The position numbers and the translations under genes are program-made. This document shows positions 11,385 through 22,440 of a stretch of 64,000 nt of DNA, piece after piece; positions within the stretch are counted from its first letter, which is position 1; every line of letters begins with the position of its first letter. Below the pieces are notes generated by a model. It saw only the letters and a list, made by a program, of their open reading frames with translations, made no database searches and was not told the origin of the DNA. The stretch is taken from positions 14,260,001 through 14,324,000 of the forward strand of contig CP053148.1 in the NCBI GenBank assembly GCA_014607495.2, in the 5' to 3' direction. This DNA comes from Carposina sasakii. Lineage: Eukaryota; Arthropoda; Insecta; Lepidoptera; Carposinidae.

Positions 11385-11649
11385 ACATACATACATATAA
11401 TCAAGCCTTTATCCCTTACGGGGTAGGCAGAGCACCAAGGGCCGATAGAACCACATGGTGCCGCTTCTGACCAAATTTGAGGGTATAGTTGAGATGTACA
11501 AGTTCGGTTAGTAGTGACAGGTGGTCAGCCCATGGCCTACAAAACACCAAGACCTCTACTCATGTCCCTCTACTGACTTGTACAGTATGCCAGGGAAGAG
11601 AAGCAACTGTAGTATTATAGGTTTTCTCACTCTCAGAGCAGAATAGCAA
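11385..11649 (-). repeat. LINE 3' tail in reverse
   Basis: Starts with (acat)n and 'cccttacggggtaggcagag', then 'ccacatggtgccgcttctga'. The same tail occurs forward at 29.82-29.96 kb and 54.11-54.24 kb, ending in (tatg)n. The simple-repeat end marks a LINE 3' terminus. Confidence 0.6.
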
Positions 11650-11944
11650 CTATACATATAATAAAAATGTAACGGGTCGCAGTCTGTACATGGAAGACAT
11701 ATGAGAAAAAATATTATAGGAGACCTTTATCAACGCAATAAAACAATGATTTTAGAAATTTTTGTCTGTTTGTCTGTGGGTTTGTGCACGCTTATCTCAG
11801 AAATGGCTGAACCGATTTCACATGTGACAGGTCCCACTTAACATATAGGCTACTTTTTATCCTGGGAAAATGTTTTAATCCAGGATAATTTCGACATTTT
11901 GTTTTTTCTTTAGTCAACGTGGACGGAGTCGCAGGCGTCCACTA
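11650..11944 (+). mobile_element. Helitron-like copy with degraded 3' end
   Basis: Same family as 8692-9021: CTATACATATAATAAAAATG start, GGATAATTTCGACATTTTG near the end, terminating CGTCCACTAC instead of CTAG. It directly abuts the LINE tail. Confidence 0.65.
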
Positions 11945-13087
11945 CTAATCTCAATATTTCATTTGCCACATTGGAGTGTCAGTTAAAACAATTTTATATG
12001 TATAGTTATTATACTATCATTTCTATCCTAGAGTTGTGCATAGTTAACATAATAGTAGTATGTAACATCAGTTATATGAGATATGACAAATAGAAAATAA
12101 TTTTACATAATGTACTTTTTTCATACATTACCCTATTGCAGACCACTGCTGGAGTTAGGCCTCAACCAGGGCATGCCACAAGGCGACATTCCAGAAATAG
12201 ATAAAGGATGGATAAGTATATATTAACAGGAAGCTTCGCAGTGTGATTAAATACTATGTAACAAAGAAATCAAGTACCACTAGGTACATAGTAACTTTAG
12301 AGGCATCTATAACTTAACAATAAGAATAAAAATAATTAACCAAATAAAGTGTCAAATAAATGGGAACCTATATGAAGGTAGATACAAAAAAGTTGAAACT
12401 GTTGCTCAAGACTTACTCTAAATTTTATAATATGCTTCAAGTACCATTTTTATGGCCAATCAAGAATACCATACCCAGTGTATTTAAAAAATAATGCAGT
12501 GACTCCAACATAGTGTAACAGATTCAATTCCCCAATAATCTCACACTAGTTAACCTATAGCACACTTCGAAATAGTATAAAAACAACAATATACGCACCT
12601 CACCAAGATAGTGTGTGTGTGTGACTAGTTAAAATCAATAACTTCAACAAGTACATAATTAACTTTAGCAAAACAAGCTGTAAGAACCCATTTTACATCA
12701 AGCTGCTTCTTTCCCAACGATATCAACTAAAGCTCAGTTTATCTAGTCGTACAGAACTACATTTTAGACAAAGAATATTATGCTGTTCGTGTAGGTATAC
12801 AAAAATAGTTCCAATTAAAGTGAAACATGCATACATAATTTCGATCAACAGTTACCTATTTTGGTTCGCACTTATCCCACTGCACACTAGTTACATAGGT
12901 ACCTATTTAAATGATCATGAGCACCTCGTGTAATATTACAAGATTGATGAAACACATAATAGCGTCAAGGTGGCAGCAGCAAAGTAATCACCGCCTTATC
13001 TGTTACTGTCATAGCAAACACTATAATATAACAACAATACACTTTGATGGGATGGTAGTTAGCTGCAAAATAAAGTAATCTAATTAC
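11945..13087. other. upstream GIGYF region with a short RTE tail scrap
   Basis: AT-rich. At 12125-12195 'cctattgcagaccactgctg' followed by 'ggcctcaaccagggcatg' is an RTE 3' tail in reverse. A short (tg)n run lies near 12610. No ORF of interest. Confidence 0.45.
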
Positions 13088-13170
13088 CTAAAGACTCGAG
13101 GGATTCAATAATAGACGAAAGGAGAAGCACGCACGGCACGCAGCAGGCCAGGCAGGACGACAAAGCAATA
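13088..13170 (-). promoter_or_regulatory. candidate GIGYF promoter and non-coding first exon
   Basis: On the minus strand a GC-richer block begins with CGCCATATTGC (a Pho/YY1-like GCCAT core) and runs to TCGAGTCTTTAG|GTAATT, a possible splice donor. A near-palindromic GATA pair, CTTATCGAATGATAAG, lies just upstream at 13186-13201. The start-codon exon of GIGYF requires an upstream non-coding exon, and this is the only CpG-richer block before 13.2 kb. Promoter function is inferred. Confidence 0.35.
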
Positions 13171-13330
13171 TGGCGGATATTTTTTCTTATCGAATGATAA
13201 GGCAACGGTTTTATGATCATTCAGCCTAGAATCAGAATATTTATTTTCGATACAATGCCAACCATTATGATCAAACTAAAAGTCCACTATGATACAGCCC
13301 TTTGGCTATTGAAAAATGCGAAAAAAGATT

Positions 13331-14015
13331 CGGTCGGCGCAAAAGCTGGAAGGGTGTAGGTGTAATTTTCTTGTAAAAATCAAAAATTATTTGTGAATGG
13401 CTTGCATGTGTCCGTAAAGTGATATTTTCTGGTAGATAAGTATTAGGTATTTTGATTACTTGTGATGTGAATCTAGTAGTGGTGTTCAAAAAAAGCTATA
13501 TTCTTGGAACGCGTGAAAGTGATATGCTACATGCAAATAGCGCGCTATTTTTTCCGTGACATTATAACGTTACGAGTTGTGCGCAAATCACAAGTCACGA
13601 ATGAATGACTGAACGAATATGCTATATTCCTATCGCGCCAATGACAAGTCGCGAAAACGCTATATTCTACTTGACGCGATTTCATATAGCTGTTGGCTTT
13701 GACTATGAATTCTTTCTACGGCTGTTGGTAACCAATGACAAGTCACGAATACGTAATTTTCTATTTGACGCGATTTCATATAGCTGTTGGTATTGGTAGT
13801 CCGGAGCCGCTATGTATGTGCGTGTCGAAGGCTCGATGAGTCATGCGTACGCGACACGTGAAGCGCGCATATCGTTATAGCGTTTAGCTTGGAACGAGTC
13901 AATTAAATCATTGGTTATTGCGCTATGGACAAATAGCATGTTATTTTTAAAAACTATACGTTATATTAGCTACCACTAGAATCTAGTGCGTCTGCATGGT
14001 TTTATATGCAGGTAA
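13331..14015 (+). repeat. promoter-like tandem unit 1 (split by a hAT-like insertion)
   Basis: Homologous to the units at 14858 and 15275. It carries the degraded 'attcggtcggcgcaaaagctgg', the six-codon ORF ATGGCTTGCATGTGTCCGTAA at 13397 and, after a 502-bp insertion, 'catggttttatatgcag|gtaagc' at 14012. The relation to a gene start is inferred only from these signals. Confidence 0.5.
13477..13978. mobile_element. hAT-like non-autonomous element with 8-bp target duplication
   Basis: GAATCTAG occurs at 13469-13476 and again at 13979-13986, directly flanking a 502-bp insert. The insert starts TAGTGGTGTTC and ends TAGCTACCACTA (inverted TAGTGGTAGC). An 8-bp duplication with TAGTGG ends is typical of hAT elements. 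The interior holds an imperfect 98-bp tandem duplication around 'gacgcgatttcatatagctg' (13677 and 13767). No transposase is encoded. Confidence 0.75.
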
Positions 14016-14401
14016 GCTCAGGCCCGCCGCTAGCTGTTAAGTCGCCCGCACGCCCGTGCGCGTGTACATAGCATAAGGAAAGAAGCTCTGGCTCCGTGAT
14101 CTATAAGAAGCTCCAGAACTCAGATGAATCTCCAGAACGTAGAAAGAGAACTCCAGAATGTGTCATCAATGACAAATATATGACGGGTATCGAAGCAAAA
14201 ATCGACTTAAATCGACTCGAATGCCCCGCACTTTCCTCCCTTCCCATCGAGGATATTGCCAGCTCATGGAATACTGCAACTTTTCAGGATTTCAATAGTA
14301 AAAATTGGTAGTAAAAATACCAAAAGGCCTAAGTAAATATAAGGTTAGTGTGAATATTATAAAGATAACGAATTGAAATAATGAAATGATTTATTAACAA
14401 A
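14016..14401. other. spacer between tandem units, no gene
   Basis: A short ORF at 14096-14311 has no recognisable motif. The sequence is moderately GC-richer up to 14090, and no repeat end is seen. Confidence 0.4.
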
Positions 14402-14512
14402 CTAGTGGACACCCGCGACTTCATCCGCATGGACTTCAGAAAAAACAAAATGTCGAAATTATCCGGGATAAAAATTTATTCCCGGGATAAAGAGTAGCCT
14501 ATATGTTAATCC
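14402..14512 (-). mobile_element. Helitron-like fragment (3' end, reverse)
   Basis: Starts CTAGTGGACACCCGCGAC and carries 'atgtcgaaattatccgggat' and 'aagagtagcctatatgttaa', then diverges. It is truncated to the 3' third of the family. Confidence 0.65.
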
Positions 14513-14857
14513 AGGGTGTCAGCTAACTCCATAACAAAGGTGAAAAACCTCGAGGATATTTACCTAACAGTTAAAGTGGTTCCATTTTTCGTTCTTTTCG
14601 TTCAATCGTCAAGGGATCACGCTTTGACTATACTCTTTCTACGGGATACATCAATATGGAATAACGTCAAACGTCACTCATATCTAACAAGTACGAGTTA
14701 GTTAGCTAATGTTTACATACAATGCTTCTTCGAAACTGAAATAAATATCTATTTTAAAAAACGGGTGTATATGTTTAGTAGAAGGAAGTGGGAGAAACTA
14801 TCGATATATCGATAAACACAATTCGACTATCGGGAACTGCCCTAGATAAATGCACCA

Positions 14858-15274
14858 TTTATAAACGCGGATTCGGCGGGAAAAGCTGGAAGGGTGCAGG
14901 TGTAATTTTCTTGTGAAAATCAAAAATTGTTTGTAAATGGCTTGCATGTGTCCGTAAAGTGAAGTTTTCTGGTAGATTAGTTTTATTTTGATTACTTGTG
15001 ATGTGAATCTAGTGCGTGTGCATGGTTTTATAGGCAGGTAAGCCTAATAAATCTTTAGCCGGATTACGATCTCTTCATGGGCACATGTAAGTTGTTTCTG
15101 CAATATTTTTTTATTTTGACTAACTTTACACTTGTTCTTGAGGATTTTCCCGACGTTTCCATTCATCATCATCATTATCATCAATCATAAATTCAGAAAT
15201 CATTTACTAAAGACAATGGCTGTATGGGCTTAGTTCCCCTTGCCTTTCCTCCGGGATAAACTAAAAAAAAAAAA
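14858..15274 (+). repeat. promoter-like tandem unit 2
   Basis: 417-bp unit: TTATAAACGCGG, the E2F-like box TTCGGCGGGAAAA (14872), the six-codon ORF MACMCP at 14937, 'gcatggttttataggcag|gtaagc' (donor-like, 15038), 'acgatctcttcatgggc', a (cat)n stretch and a terminal A-run. It is followed head to tail by unit 3. Confidence 0.6.
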
Positions 15275-15687
15275 TTATAAACGCGATTCGGCGGGAAAAG
15301 CTGGAAGGGAGCGGGTGTAATATTCTTGTGAAAGTCAAAATTTATTTGTAAATGGCTTGCATGTGTCCGTAAAGTGATGTTTTTTGGTAGATAAGTAATA
15401 TTTTGTTTACTTGTTATGTGAATCTAGTGCGTGTGCATGGTTTTATATGCAGGTAAACTGAGTAAAACTTTAGTCGGAATACGATCTCTTCATGGGCTCA
15501 TGTAAGTTATTTCTGCAATTATTTTTGATTTTTACTAATTTTAAACTCGTTCTTGAGGATTTTTCCGACGTTTCCACTCATCATCATTGTCATCCATCAT
15601 AAATTCAGAATACATTTTACTAAACAATGATTAGGCTGTATGGGCTTAGTTCCTCTTGCCTTTCCTTCGGGATAATATAAAAAAAAA
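15275..15687 (+). repeat. promoter-like tandem unit 3
   Basis: 413-bp copy of unit 2 with the same order of signals: E2F-like box at 15287, MACMCP ORF at 15352, donor-like site at 15453 and the A-run. A fourth TTATAAACGC begins at 15688 but then diverges. Confidence 0.6.
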
Positions 15688-16629
15688 TTATAAACGCCTC
15701 ATACGTTAGTGCAAAGAGTTGCATTAGTGTTAGTTGTAGGTATGCACGCTGTTTTTGGGCTAGGGCTAGTTATTGTTCTGAGGGCTAGGGGCATCTCCAT
15801 AGTATGTATCTGACTGGACATAGGCCGTACGATTTATTAATTTCCATCTTTAGAAACCGTTAAACCTGAATTTTCCTGACGTAGGTATAAAAATAATTAA
15901 ATCAGATAGAATACAGGTTATGGCATTGAATTTCAATCAGGAATTTATTTATTTATTCTATATACCTAAGTACATTACAAAACTTAACATTAAATACAAC
16001 GTCCCACAAAACTGCTTGCGCCGTTTGACTGTTGCTTAGATACCTAGCTACTGTTGTTTTAATTTACTTCTGCGTTATATACTTACTTTATTGATATATT
16101 ATCGTATTAACCGAATTTAATAGATCATATTGCAAGTTGGCATCCCTCAATAAATTTTTACCTGACAGATTGTAAATAACGCGTTCAGTTTTACAGATAA
16201 ATCCTTAGATGAAAACAAAATAGCTATTTTGTTTTCATCTAAGGATAAATCTAATATCATATATTTGCTCTAGTGCTCTTTTGGCTGTTCATAAAAGGGA
16301 GAATTTTTGACAGATATCGCCCAGTGAATTACTCTTAGAATAATGAATTACTAGAGAATAGATACTAATGCATCAGACGGACGTCTTCGATACATTGGCT
16401 TTGAACTTTAGAGCAAATCAGAACATGACAACTTTTATTTTTTATCCGTCACAAATGCAGGCCAAGGAACCATAGACTCAAAAGCCTTTAATTTTTTTTA
16501 TATCTTAAGCTCATCCGTCCATAAGATAGGTAATGAGAAATATCAGAAATATAGATAGCATAGAGGAGAACAAAGCAGTTCACCCACGGCAGCTATAAAT
16601 GTACATGAACATGTATAAATGTAAATGTA
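15688..16629. other. non-coding stretch holding a 46-bp perfect palindrome
   Basis: Nothing gene-like. 16201-16246 is a zero-loop palindrome, listed separately. Confidence 0.45.
16201..16246. repeat. perfect 46-bp palindrome
   Basis: ATCCTTAGATGAAAACAAAATAG is followed immediately by its reverse complement. The palindrome has no loop and no mismatch. Confidence 0.9.
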
Positions 16630-16823
16630 CCTGATATAATGCACTAGGTCCTTAGCCGACTTTTACGACATGCACGGAAGGAGATGCAGCTAATGGGCGT
16701 TTTTCCACTAGACGACATGACAACGCCATGTCACATGTCGTCTAGTGGAAAAACGTCCATTAGCTGCATCTCCTTCCGTGCATGTCATAAAAGTCAGCTA
16801 AGGACCTAGTGCATTATATCAGG
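16630..16823. repeat. 194-bp inverted repeat (about 90-bp arms, about 14-bp loop)
   Basis: The left arm starts CCTGATATAATGCACTAGGT and the right arm ends with its complement. I count about three mismatches over 90 bp. The inner part (TAATGGGCGTTTTTCCACTA) is a foldback MITE also seen at 34.46-34.55 kb. The outer part belongs to the LINE-like repeat that continues to about 16.87 kb. Confidence 0.85.
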
Positions 16824-17139
16824 CGATAAGCTAGCAACTTGTTACTGATCGGTAACCCCGCTATGCTATCCCACTTATGACAGTGGGATCTCTTTTGTTA
16901 TCCTGCAGTTCTGGCTGATCCATGCCATGTATGCAGGGTCTGGGTGACAGCCAGGCAAATACAGATACTTATTCTTAATAAGTAGGTAAGTAGGTACCAT
17001 CATCTATACATGGGTATTATTAGAAATTAAATAAAAGAATAATCAAAAGTTTAACAGAATTATAATCAAACAATCAAAAGTTAATTATTAAAATAACAAA
17101 ATTAGGAGTTCAGGGTGGAGATGTTGAGGCAGCTAACAA

Positions 17140-17463
17140 TATAATAAAAATGTAACGGATCGCTGTCTGTACATGGAAGATATATAAGAAAAAATATTAT
17201 AGAATACCTTTATCAACGCAATAGTACCCAAAACAATGATTTTTGGAATTTTTGTCTGTTTGTTGGTTTGTCTGTTTGTCTGTGCGTTTATGCACGCTAA
17301 TCTCAGAAACGGCTGAACCGATTTCGATGCAGTTGTCAGGAATATATTGTGACAGGTCCCACTTAACATACTTTTTATCCCGGGAAAATGTTTTTATCCC
17401 GGATAATTTCGACATTTCGTTTTTTCTGTAGTCCACGCGGACGGAGTCGCGGGCGTCCACTAG
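17140..17463 (+). mobile_element. Helitron-like copy
   Basis: ATATAATAAAAATGTAACGG at the start, GGGCGTCCACTAG|T at 17450-17464. All internal blocks of the family are present apart from short gaps near 17370. Confidence 0.7.
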
Positions 17464-17480
17464 TAGATAATAAGATGTTA

Positions 17481-17770
17481 TACAGGATGTAACAAAAAGG
17501 GTATGTTAAGCGAAAAGCTACGTTAATAGCCCACTGTAGAGAACCTATCCACAAAATTTGAGACCCGAAATCACATGTTTATTTTTCCCGATAGTATGGA
17601 GAATTTTTAAATATCTCAGGAATTTTCATACAATCTTGAAAAATAAACATGTGATTTCGAGTCTCAAATTTTGGAAATAGGTTCTCTATAAAATAAAATA
17701 AAAATAAAAATAAATAGTGGGCTATTTACATAGCTTTTCGCTTAACATACCCTTTCTGTTACATCCTGTA
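17481..17770. mobile_element. MITE family A
   Basis: TACAGGATGTAACAAAAAGG at the left; the right end reads its inverse, CAGAAAGGG...TACATCCTGTA. The inverted repeats extend over 100 bp (gtatgttaagcgaaaagct, tagcccact, ttctct, aatttgaga, gaaatcacatgttta). A second copy is at 29974-30249. It carries no ORF. Confidence 0.8.
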
Positions 17771-18559
17771 GATTGATGTGCCATGAGACTTTTCGGTACA
17801 TCACAGTTCCCGTTCCAGTTCTTGACCGTTAGAATCACAGAACACTATACAGGATGACTGGAAATTAGTAAACACCCTTGTAAGGGAGTATGGTAGGTAC
17901 AGGTCATTTGCAACAAATTCATTTATGTATATGATAGTGCCAAAGTCATTTCAATTTTAATATTTTTTCTGAAAAATAATTATAAGTCTTCTTTAGTCTT
18001 AAATAAAAATAAAACTATTGGTTTTTTTCCAAGTTTTTTAATGAATTTTTATTTGCTAGATTTCAGTAACTACATAGACACTAAATAAGGTACATTTATT
18101 TGCCTTATTTAGATGCAGTGCTTCAGACAAATAAAAAAGTCTTGCACATAAATACTTAATTTTAACACTAAAAACCACGGTAACTTTAGTTGGCATATTA
18201 TTTTAAAAACATCTAAATTTCATAAGCTTTCAAATGAGGTATTACCATGTATTACGATCCGACATAGCAAGCATAGCGCCAAAGATATTGGTTTGATGAT
18301 GGAGTCAGATAAAGAAATAACAAAATAATTAAGGGTTGATTGAAAAAAATTGTCTTGGCCATTATTTTTATTGGGAATAAAATAATGGGAAGGTTTCTTT
18401 TATTTGTTTATCAGTCCGCTTTTATGATTCATTGCGTTCGGATGTGCTACTGTGTTTTGATTTCCTACTTACGACCCGGTTTGGTTTTTGTGATAGATCT
18501 CTCTCCTAACGATTCGGATATTGTTGTTTAGTATGTTATCGACAACTTGGCTTGTGATA

Positions 18560-19985
18560 CGGACTATGGCTGAAATTAAAAATCGGCGATCATTCACGAA
18601 CCAAGAGTATGCCGATATTATCATGGTCTACGGTTTTGTTCGAGGCGATACAAGCGCTGCCCACCGTGAATATCAAAATCATTATCCATATCGGCGTAGG
18701 TATACCTTCTGTTGGTGTTTTTTCTCGGAGTTATCGTCGGCTTTGTGAAACAGGCAGTTTTCATAGACGACAACGTGACGACAAGGTAATTTATTTCAAT
18801 ATTCTGTCATTCCTACAGTGGCGTAAGCACGAACCTTTTTACGCGGCGTAACGCTAGCGACTCGCTAGCAAAATCTATGGGAATTGACAGTTTGACGGAC
18901 TATCGAGAGGTTCGTGCTTACCCCTCAGTTCTCACAATCTACTTCAAACATTATTTAAATACATATTACGTACATAATTTTTACAAAAACAAGTATTAAA
19001 ATCAGATTTTCGTACTTATTTGGTTTGCTAGTACTTTTCTGTCAATTTTTTGCTAATAAATTGTTTGCTAGATATTTTAAACCTTTTAAAATAATGATAC
19101 AATTTAAATGCTTTTATTTTCAGGTGACTCCGAGAAAACCTCGTGTGTATCATGCTGATGACGAAGCTGAAATTTTTGATCATTTTCAACGTGATCCCAC
19201 AATATCGACGAGGTTGGTAGCTCGCCTTTTTTATTTGTCGCAGTGGAAAGTGTGGTACACCATTCGTGGAGCTGGATTTCATCCGTACCACTATATGCCA
19301 TTACAGGCTATTGAAGAGGGAGACCCTCTTAGAAGATTCTAGTTTTGCCGATTTCATTTAGATGCCGACATGGAGAATCCGGATTTTCTCAAGAAGATTT
19401 TATGGACAAATTTCCACAACACACACTACTGGCAGGACAAACAATTAGGAAATCCTCACTTAAAGCGCCTTTTTGTCGCTTTTTCTCAAAGAAAATTTAC
19501 CGTTAATGATGGGCATCGTGGGTAGTAATTTAATTAGGCCTCAATTTTCGCCAAATAATTTAAATGGGGCCCTTTATGAAGATTTCCTATCTAACACTGT
19601 TGGTGAATTATTAGAAGATGTTCCTCTAGAAACTCGGCGTGGCATGGTATACCAACATGACGGTTGTCCTGCGTATTTCATGTTGTCCGTGAGAAATTGG
19701 CTTGGTGAAAATTACTCTAGACGATGGATTGACAGAGGAGGTCCAATACCCTGGCCAGCACGAAGCCCAGATCTCACGCCAATGGACTATTTATGTCTGG
19801 GGACATATGAAAACATCAGTTTATTTTGATGCGCAATCCATGCCAAATATTGAAGAATTAATAAGGCGAATTTCATCCGCAGCCGAGCAAATAAGAAATA
19901 ATCTTACTATAAGTGTGGTGAAAACTAATTTAAGAAAAAGAATGCGACTTAGGTACGAAATCGAGGTGGCCATTTTAAAAATGAG
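18560..19985 (+). pseudogene. DUF4817-type transposase, inactivated
   Basis: The N-terminus (18.56-18.77 kb) reads ...MAEIKNRRSFTNQEYADIIM, the helix-turn-helix DUF4817 region. A small MITE interrupts it at 18.82-18.93 kb. The middle reads TPRKPRVYHADDEAEIFDHF, then HPYHYMPLQAI. The catalytic core is damaged: ILWTNFHNTHYW lacks the usual first Asp after WT. YQHDGCPAYFML and WPARSPDLTPMDY keep the second and third acidic positions. A frameshift follows LTPMDY, after which the other frame continues VWGHMKTSVYF. Family membership is inferred from the HDG and WPARSPDLTPMD motifs. Confidence 0.75.
18818..18927. mobile_element. small foldback MITE inside the transposase
   Basis: CAGTGGCGTAAGCACGAACC and, inverted at the right, GAGAGGTTCGTGCTTACCCCTCAG. 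The arms are about 20 bp. No clear target duplication was found. A related 'agcacgaacc' motif occurs near 48.05 kb. Confidence 0.5.
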
Positions 19986-19999
19986 TTATAAATTATTTT

Positions 20000-20700
20000 A
20001 TACATACATACATAATAATCACGCCTGTTTCCCGAAGGGGTAGGCAGAGATCACGGATCTCCATTTGCTACGATCCTGACACACCTCTTTCGCTTCATCT
20101 ACTTTCATGATATTCTTCATGTACGCTCATCGGTTTAGGGTACTCTTGACCTTTCTTTAGAATTTCACCAATTTGATCGGTGAAAGTCCGGCGAGGTCTT
20201 CCCTTTCCAACCCTTCCATCCACTCTTCCGTTGTACACTTTCTTTGTCAGTCTACTTTCACTCATCCTCTCCACATGCCCAAACCACCTCAACATACTCT
20301 TCTAAATCTTCGTCACCGCGTCCTAATTTATACCACACTTCTTTCTGATCACCTCATTTCTTATTCTATCTTTCAAAGTGACTTCACACATACTTCTCAA
20401 TGCTCTCATTTCCACTGCATTCACTTGACTTTGGTGTTTTGGTTTCTGCCATACCCAACTTTCACTTCCATACATAAGAGTCGGCACTAAAACACCTCCA
20501 TGAATAGCCAGACGTGCCGCTTGCGACACATTTTGGTTACTCATAAATGAATTAAGTAACTCATAAAAGAATAAATTCACCCGATTCCCAGCATTCACTT
20601 TCCTTACAATATCTTTGTCATGCTTACCATCCCTTGTAAACAAAGTTCAGACACACGAACTCAGTCACTTGCTCCAATCTTTCTTCGCCAATCATTATTT
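20000..20700 (-). mobile_element. LINE fragment, C-terminal reverse-transcriptase ORF
   Basis: Reads on the minus strand QAARLAIHGGVLVPTLMYGS, then [49 protein letters not shown] and [19 protein letters not shown]. It ends at the (tatg)n-type 3' end near 20000. A second fragment of the same family is at 33.38-34.0 kb. It inserted into the DUF4817 transposon. Confidence 0.8.
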
Positions 20701-22077
20701 TGCAATTCGCCATTATTTTATCCCCAATAAAAATAATAAATAAATAAATAAAAATTATTTATTTCAGACCGAAGATCCATATTGGGGTTAGTGAAAGTAC
20801 AATCACGTTGGTGTTAGTAATAATAATAATAAAATGTAATTAAATAAGAAAATAATAATAATATGCCACAGCTACAATATAGGTAGACAATTTTTTTTCA
20901 ATCAACCCTTCATTATTTTGTTATTTCTTTACCTGACTCCATTATCAAACCAATATATTTGGCTATGCTTGCTATGTCGGATTGTAATACATGGTAATAC
21001 GTCATTTGAAAGCTTATGAAATTTAGATGTTTTTAAAATAATATGCCAACTAAAGTTACCGTGGTTTTTAGTGTTAAAATTAAGTATTTATGAGCAAGAC
21101 TTTTTTATTTGTCTGAAGCACTGCATCTAAATAAGGCATAGTGTCGATGTAGTTACTGGAATCTAGCAAATAAAAATTCATTAAAAAACTTGGAAAAAAC
21201 CAATAGTTTTATTATTTAGTGTCGGTGTAGTTACTGGAATCTAGCAAATAAAAATTCATTAAAAAACTTGGAATCGTTTGTTTCCTGGAAATCTTGCTCT
21301 TTACTCCAATGCGCGTAGTTTTATTTTTATTTAAGCCTAATATTTTAACCAGACACTTCCCAGGACTCATAATGATTTTTCAGAAAAAATATTAAAATCG
21401 AAATATTCTCATTCATTAATAATTGACTTTGGAAATCATTACACAAATGTATAAGGGCATATACAAGTAGTAACTATAAATTACTGTTGCAAATGCAAAA
21501 ACAAAACACACCTCTCATTCTGTACCATACTACCTTACTATTAGTGTTACTTTGGGATGTTCACTAATTTCCAGTCATCCTGTATACTCTAGGTTAGAAT
21601 GCATTACTGTAATGTAGGTCTGTACTTTATAATCGCTTTTTAAGTCCCCCGGGATTTTTTATGCTTTATTTGCATTTTTTTTATATCCTGGCCGTCTCTA
21701 TTGATTCTGGCCTACAGGCATACATCGGCGGGAATGTCGCTTGTTGTAGTGGCGGCTGTTTACAAAGTTTTTCGTTTGTCTTCTCTTAAACTAGTGTGTA
21801 TTGTAGATATGTAGGTAAGTAGGTACCTAATAGGCTACGAGGTAGATAATGTACCTACCTAATAAGCTTTCCTTGGTATGAACGATGGAATTCGTAAGGT
21901 AACTTACTTGCTGCCCATCAGTTTCATCATTTTCAACCAGCACGGGAACTGAACGAGTTAATCCCTTGGGGTACGATTATCCTTTATAATTGTGCCAAAC
22001 CACTAATGTCACGCCAAACATATCGCCATACTAATTTTTACATCAATAACTTCATTACTTTTCACGAGAAAAAATAA

Positions 22078-22440
22078 AAAGCCGGCCAAGTGCAAGTCGG
22101 ACTCGCGCATCGAAGGTTCCGTACAAACCTATTTTATTACATTAGGTATGCTTCGTACCAAATTTCAAGATTCTGAGTTCACTGAAGGTACCCTGTAGGT
22201 TTTGAATCCCTTGCGAGTATCGTAAATGTGCGGCATAATCGGCTGTATCTTTTGATTGCGTTGGCTTAGAAGTTTGATTTTTTCACAGCTCCAAGACACA
22301 GTATCCACTCTAGAACCTTTCGGTTCCATCGGCCATCGGTTCTTCAAGCTATGTGCCCTGCCCACTGCCACTTTAGATTGCTGGACCGTTGAGCTATGTC
22401 GGTGATCTTTGTACGTCTGCGGCGTACAAGATGATTATAC
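22078..22440 (-). repeat. RTE-like C-terminal fragment and associated dispersed repeat
   Basis: 'gccggccaagtgcaagtcgg' starts a widespread insect repeat. Further right the minus strand encodes RTKITDIAQRSSNLKWQWAG, then a stop and RTDGRW, the RTE C-terminal motif also seen at 7.82 kb. The piece is broken and non-functional. Confidence 0.55.

Larger units (their letters stand above)
17848..21584 (+). mobile_element. Tc1/mariner-like transposon of the DUF4817 type with >500-bp inverted repeats
   Basis: TACAGGATGACTGGAAATTA at the left, and its inverse TAATTTCCAGTCATCCTGTA at the right, both flanked by TA. The left repeat is 17848-18355. The right one, 20884-21584, is longer because 'ggaatctagcaaataaaaat' and its neighbourhood is duplicated in tandem (21140-21272) and about 60 bp is added. 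Between the repeats lie a broken transposase (18.56-20.0 kb) and a LINE fragment (20.0-20.7 kb). Confidence 0.8.

Noticed and set aside
14507..14710. MITE bounded by 'cagctaactc' and 'gagttagttagct'
   Set aside because: The ends pair only over about ten bases and no target duplication was found.
20173..20490. 105-codon plus-strand ORF
   Set aside because: Antisense of the LINE fragment whose minus strand reads [11 protein letters not shown] and related motifs.
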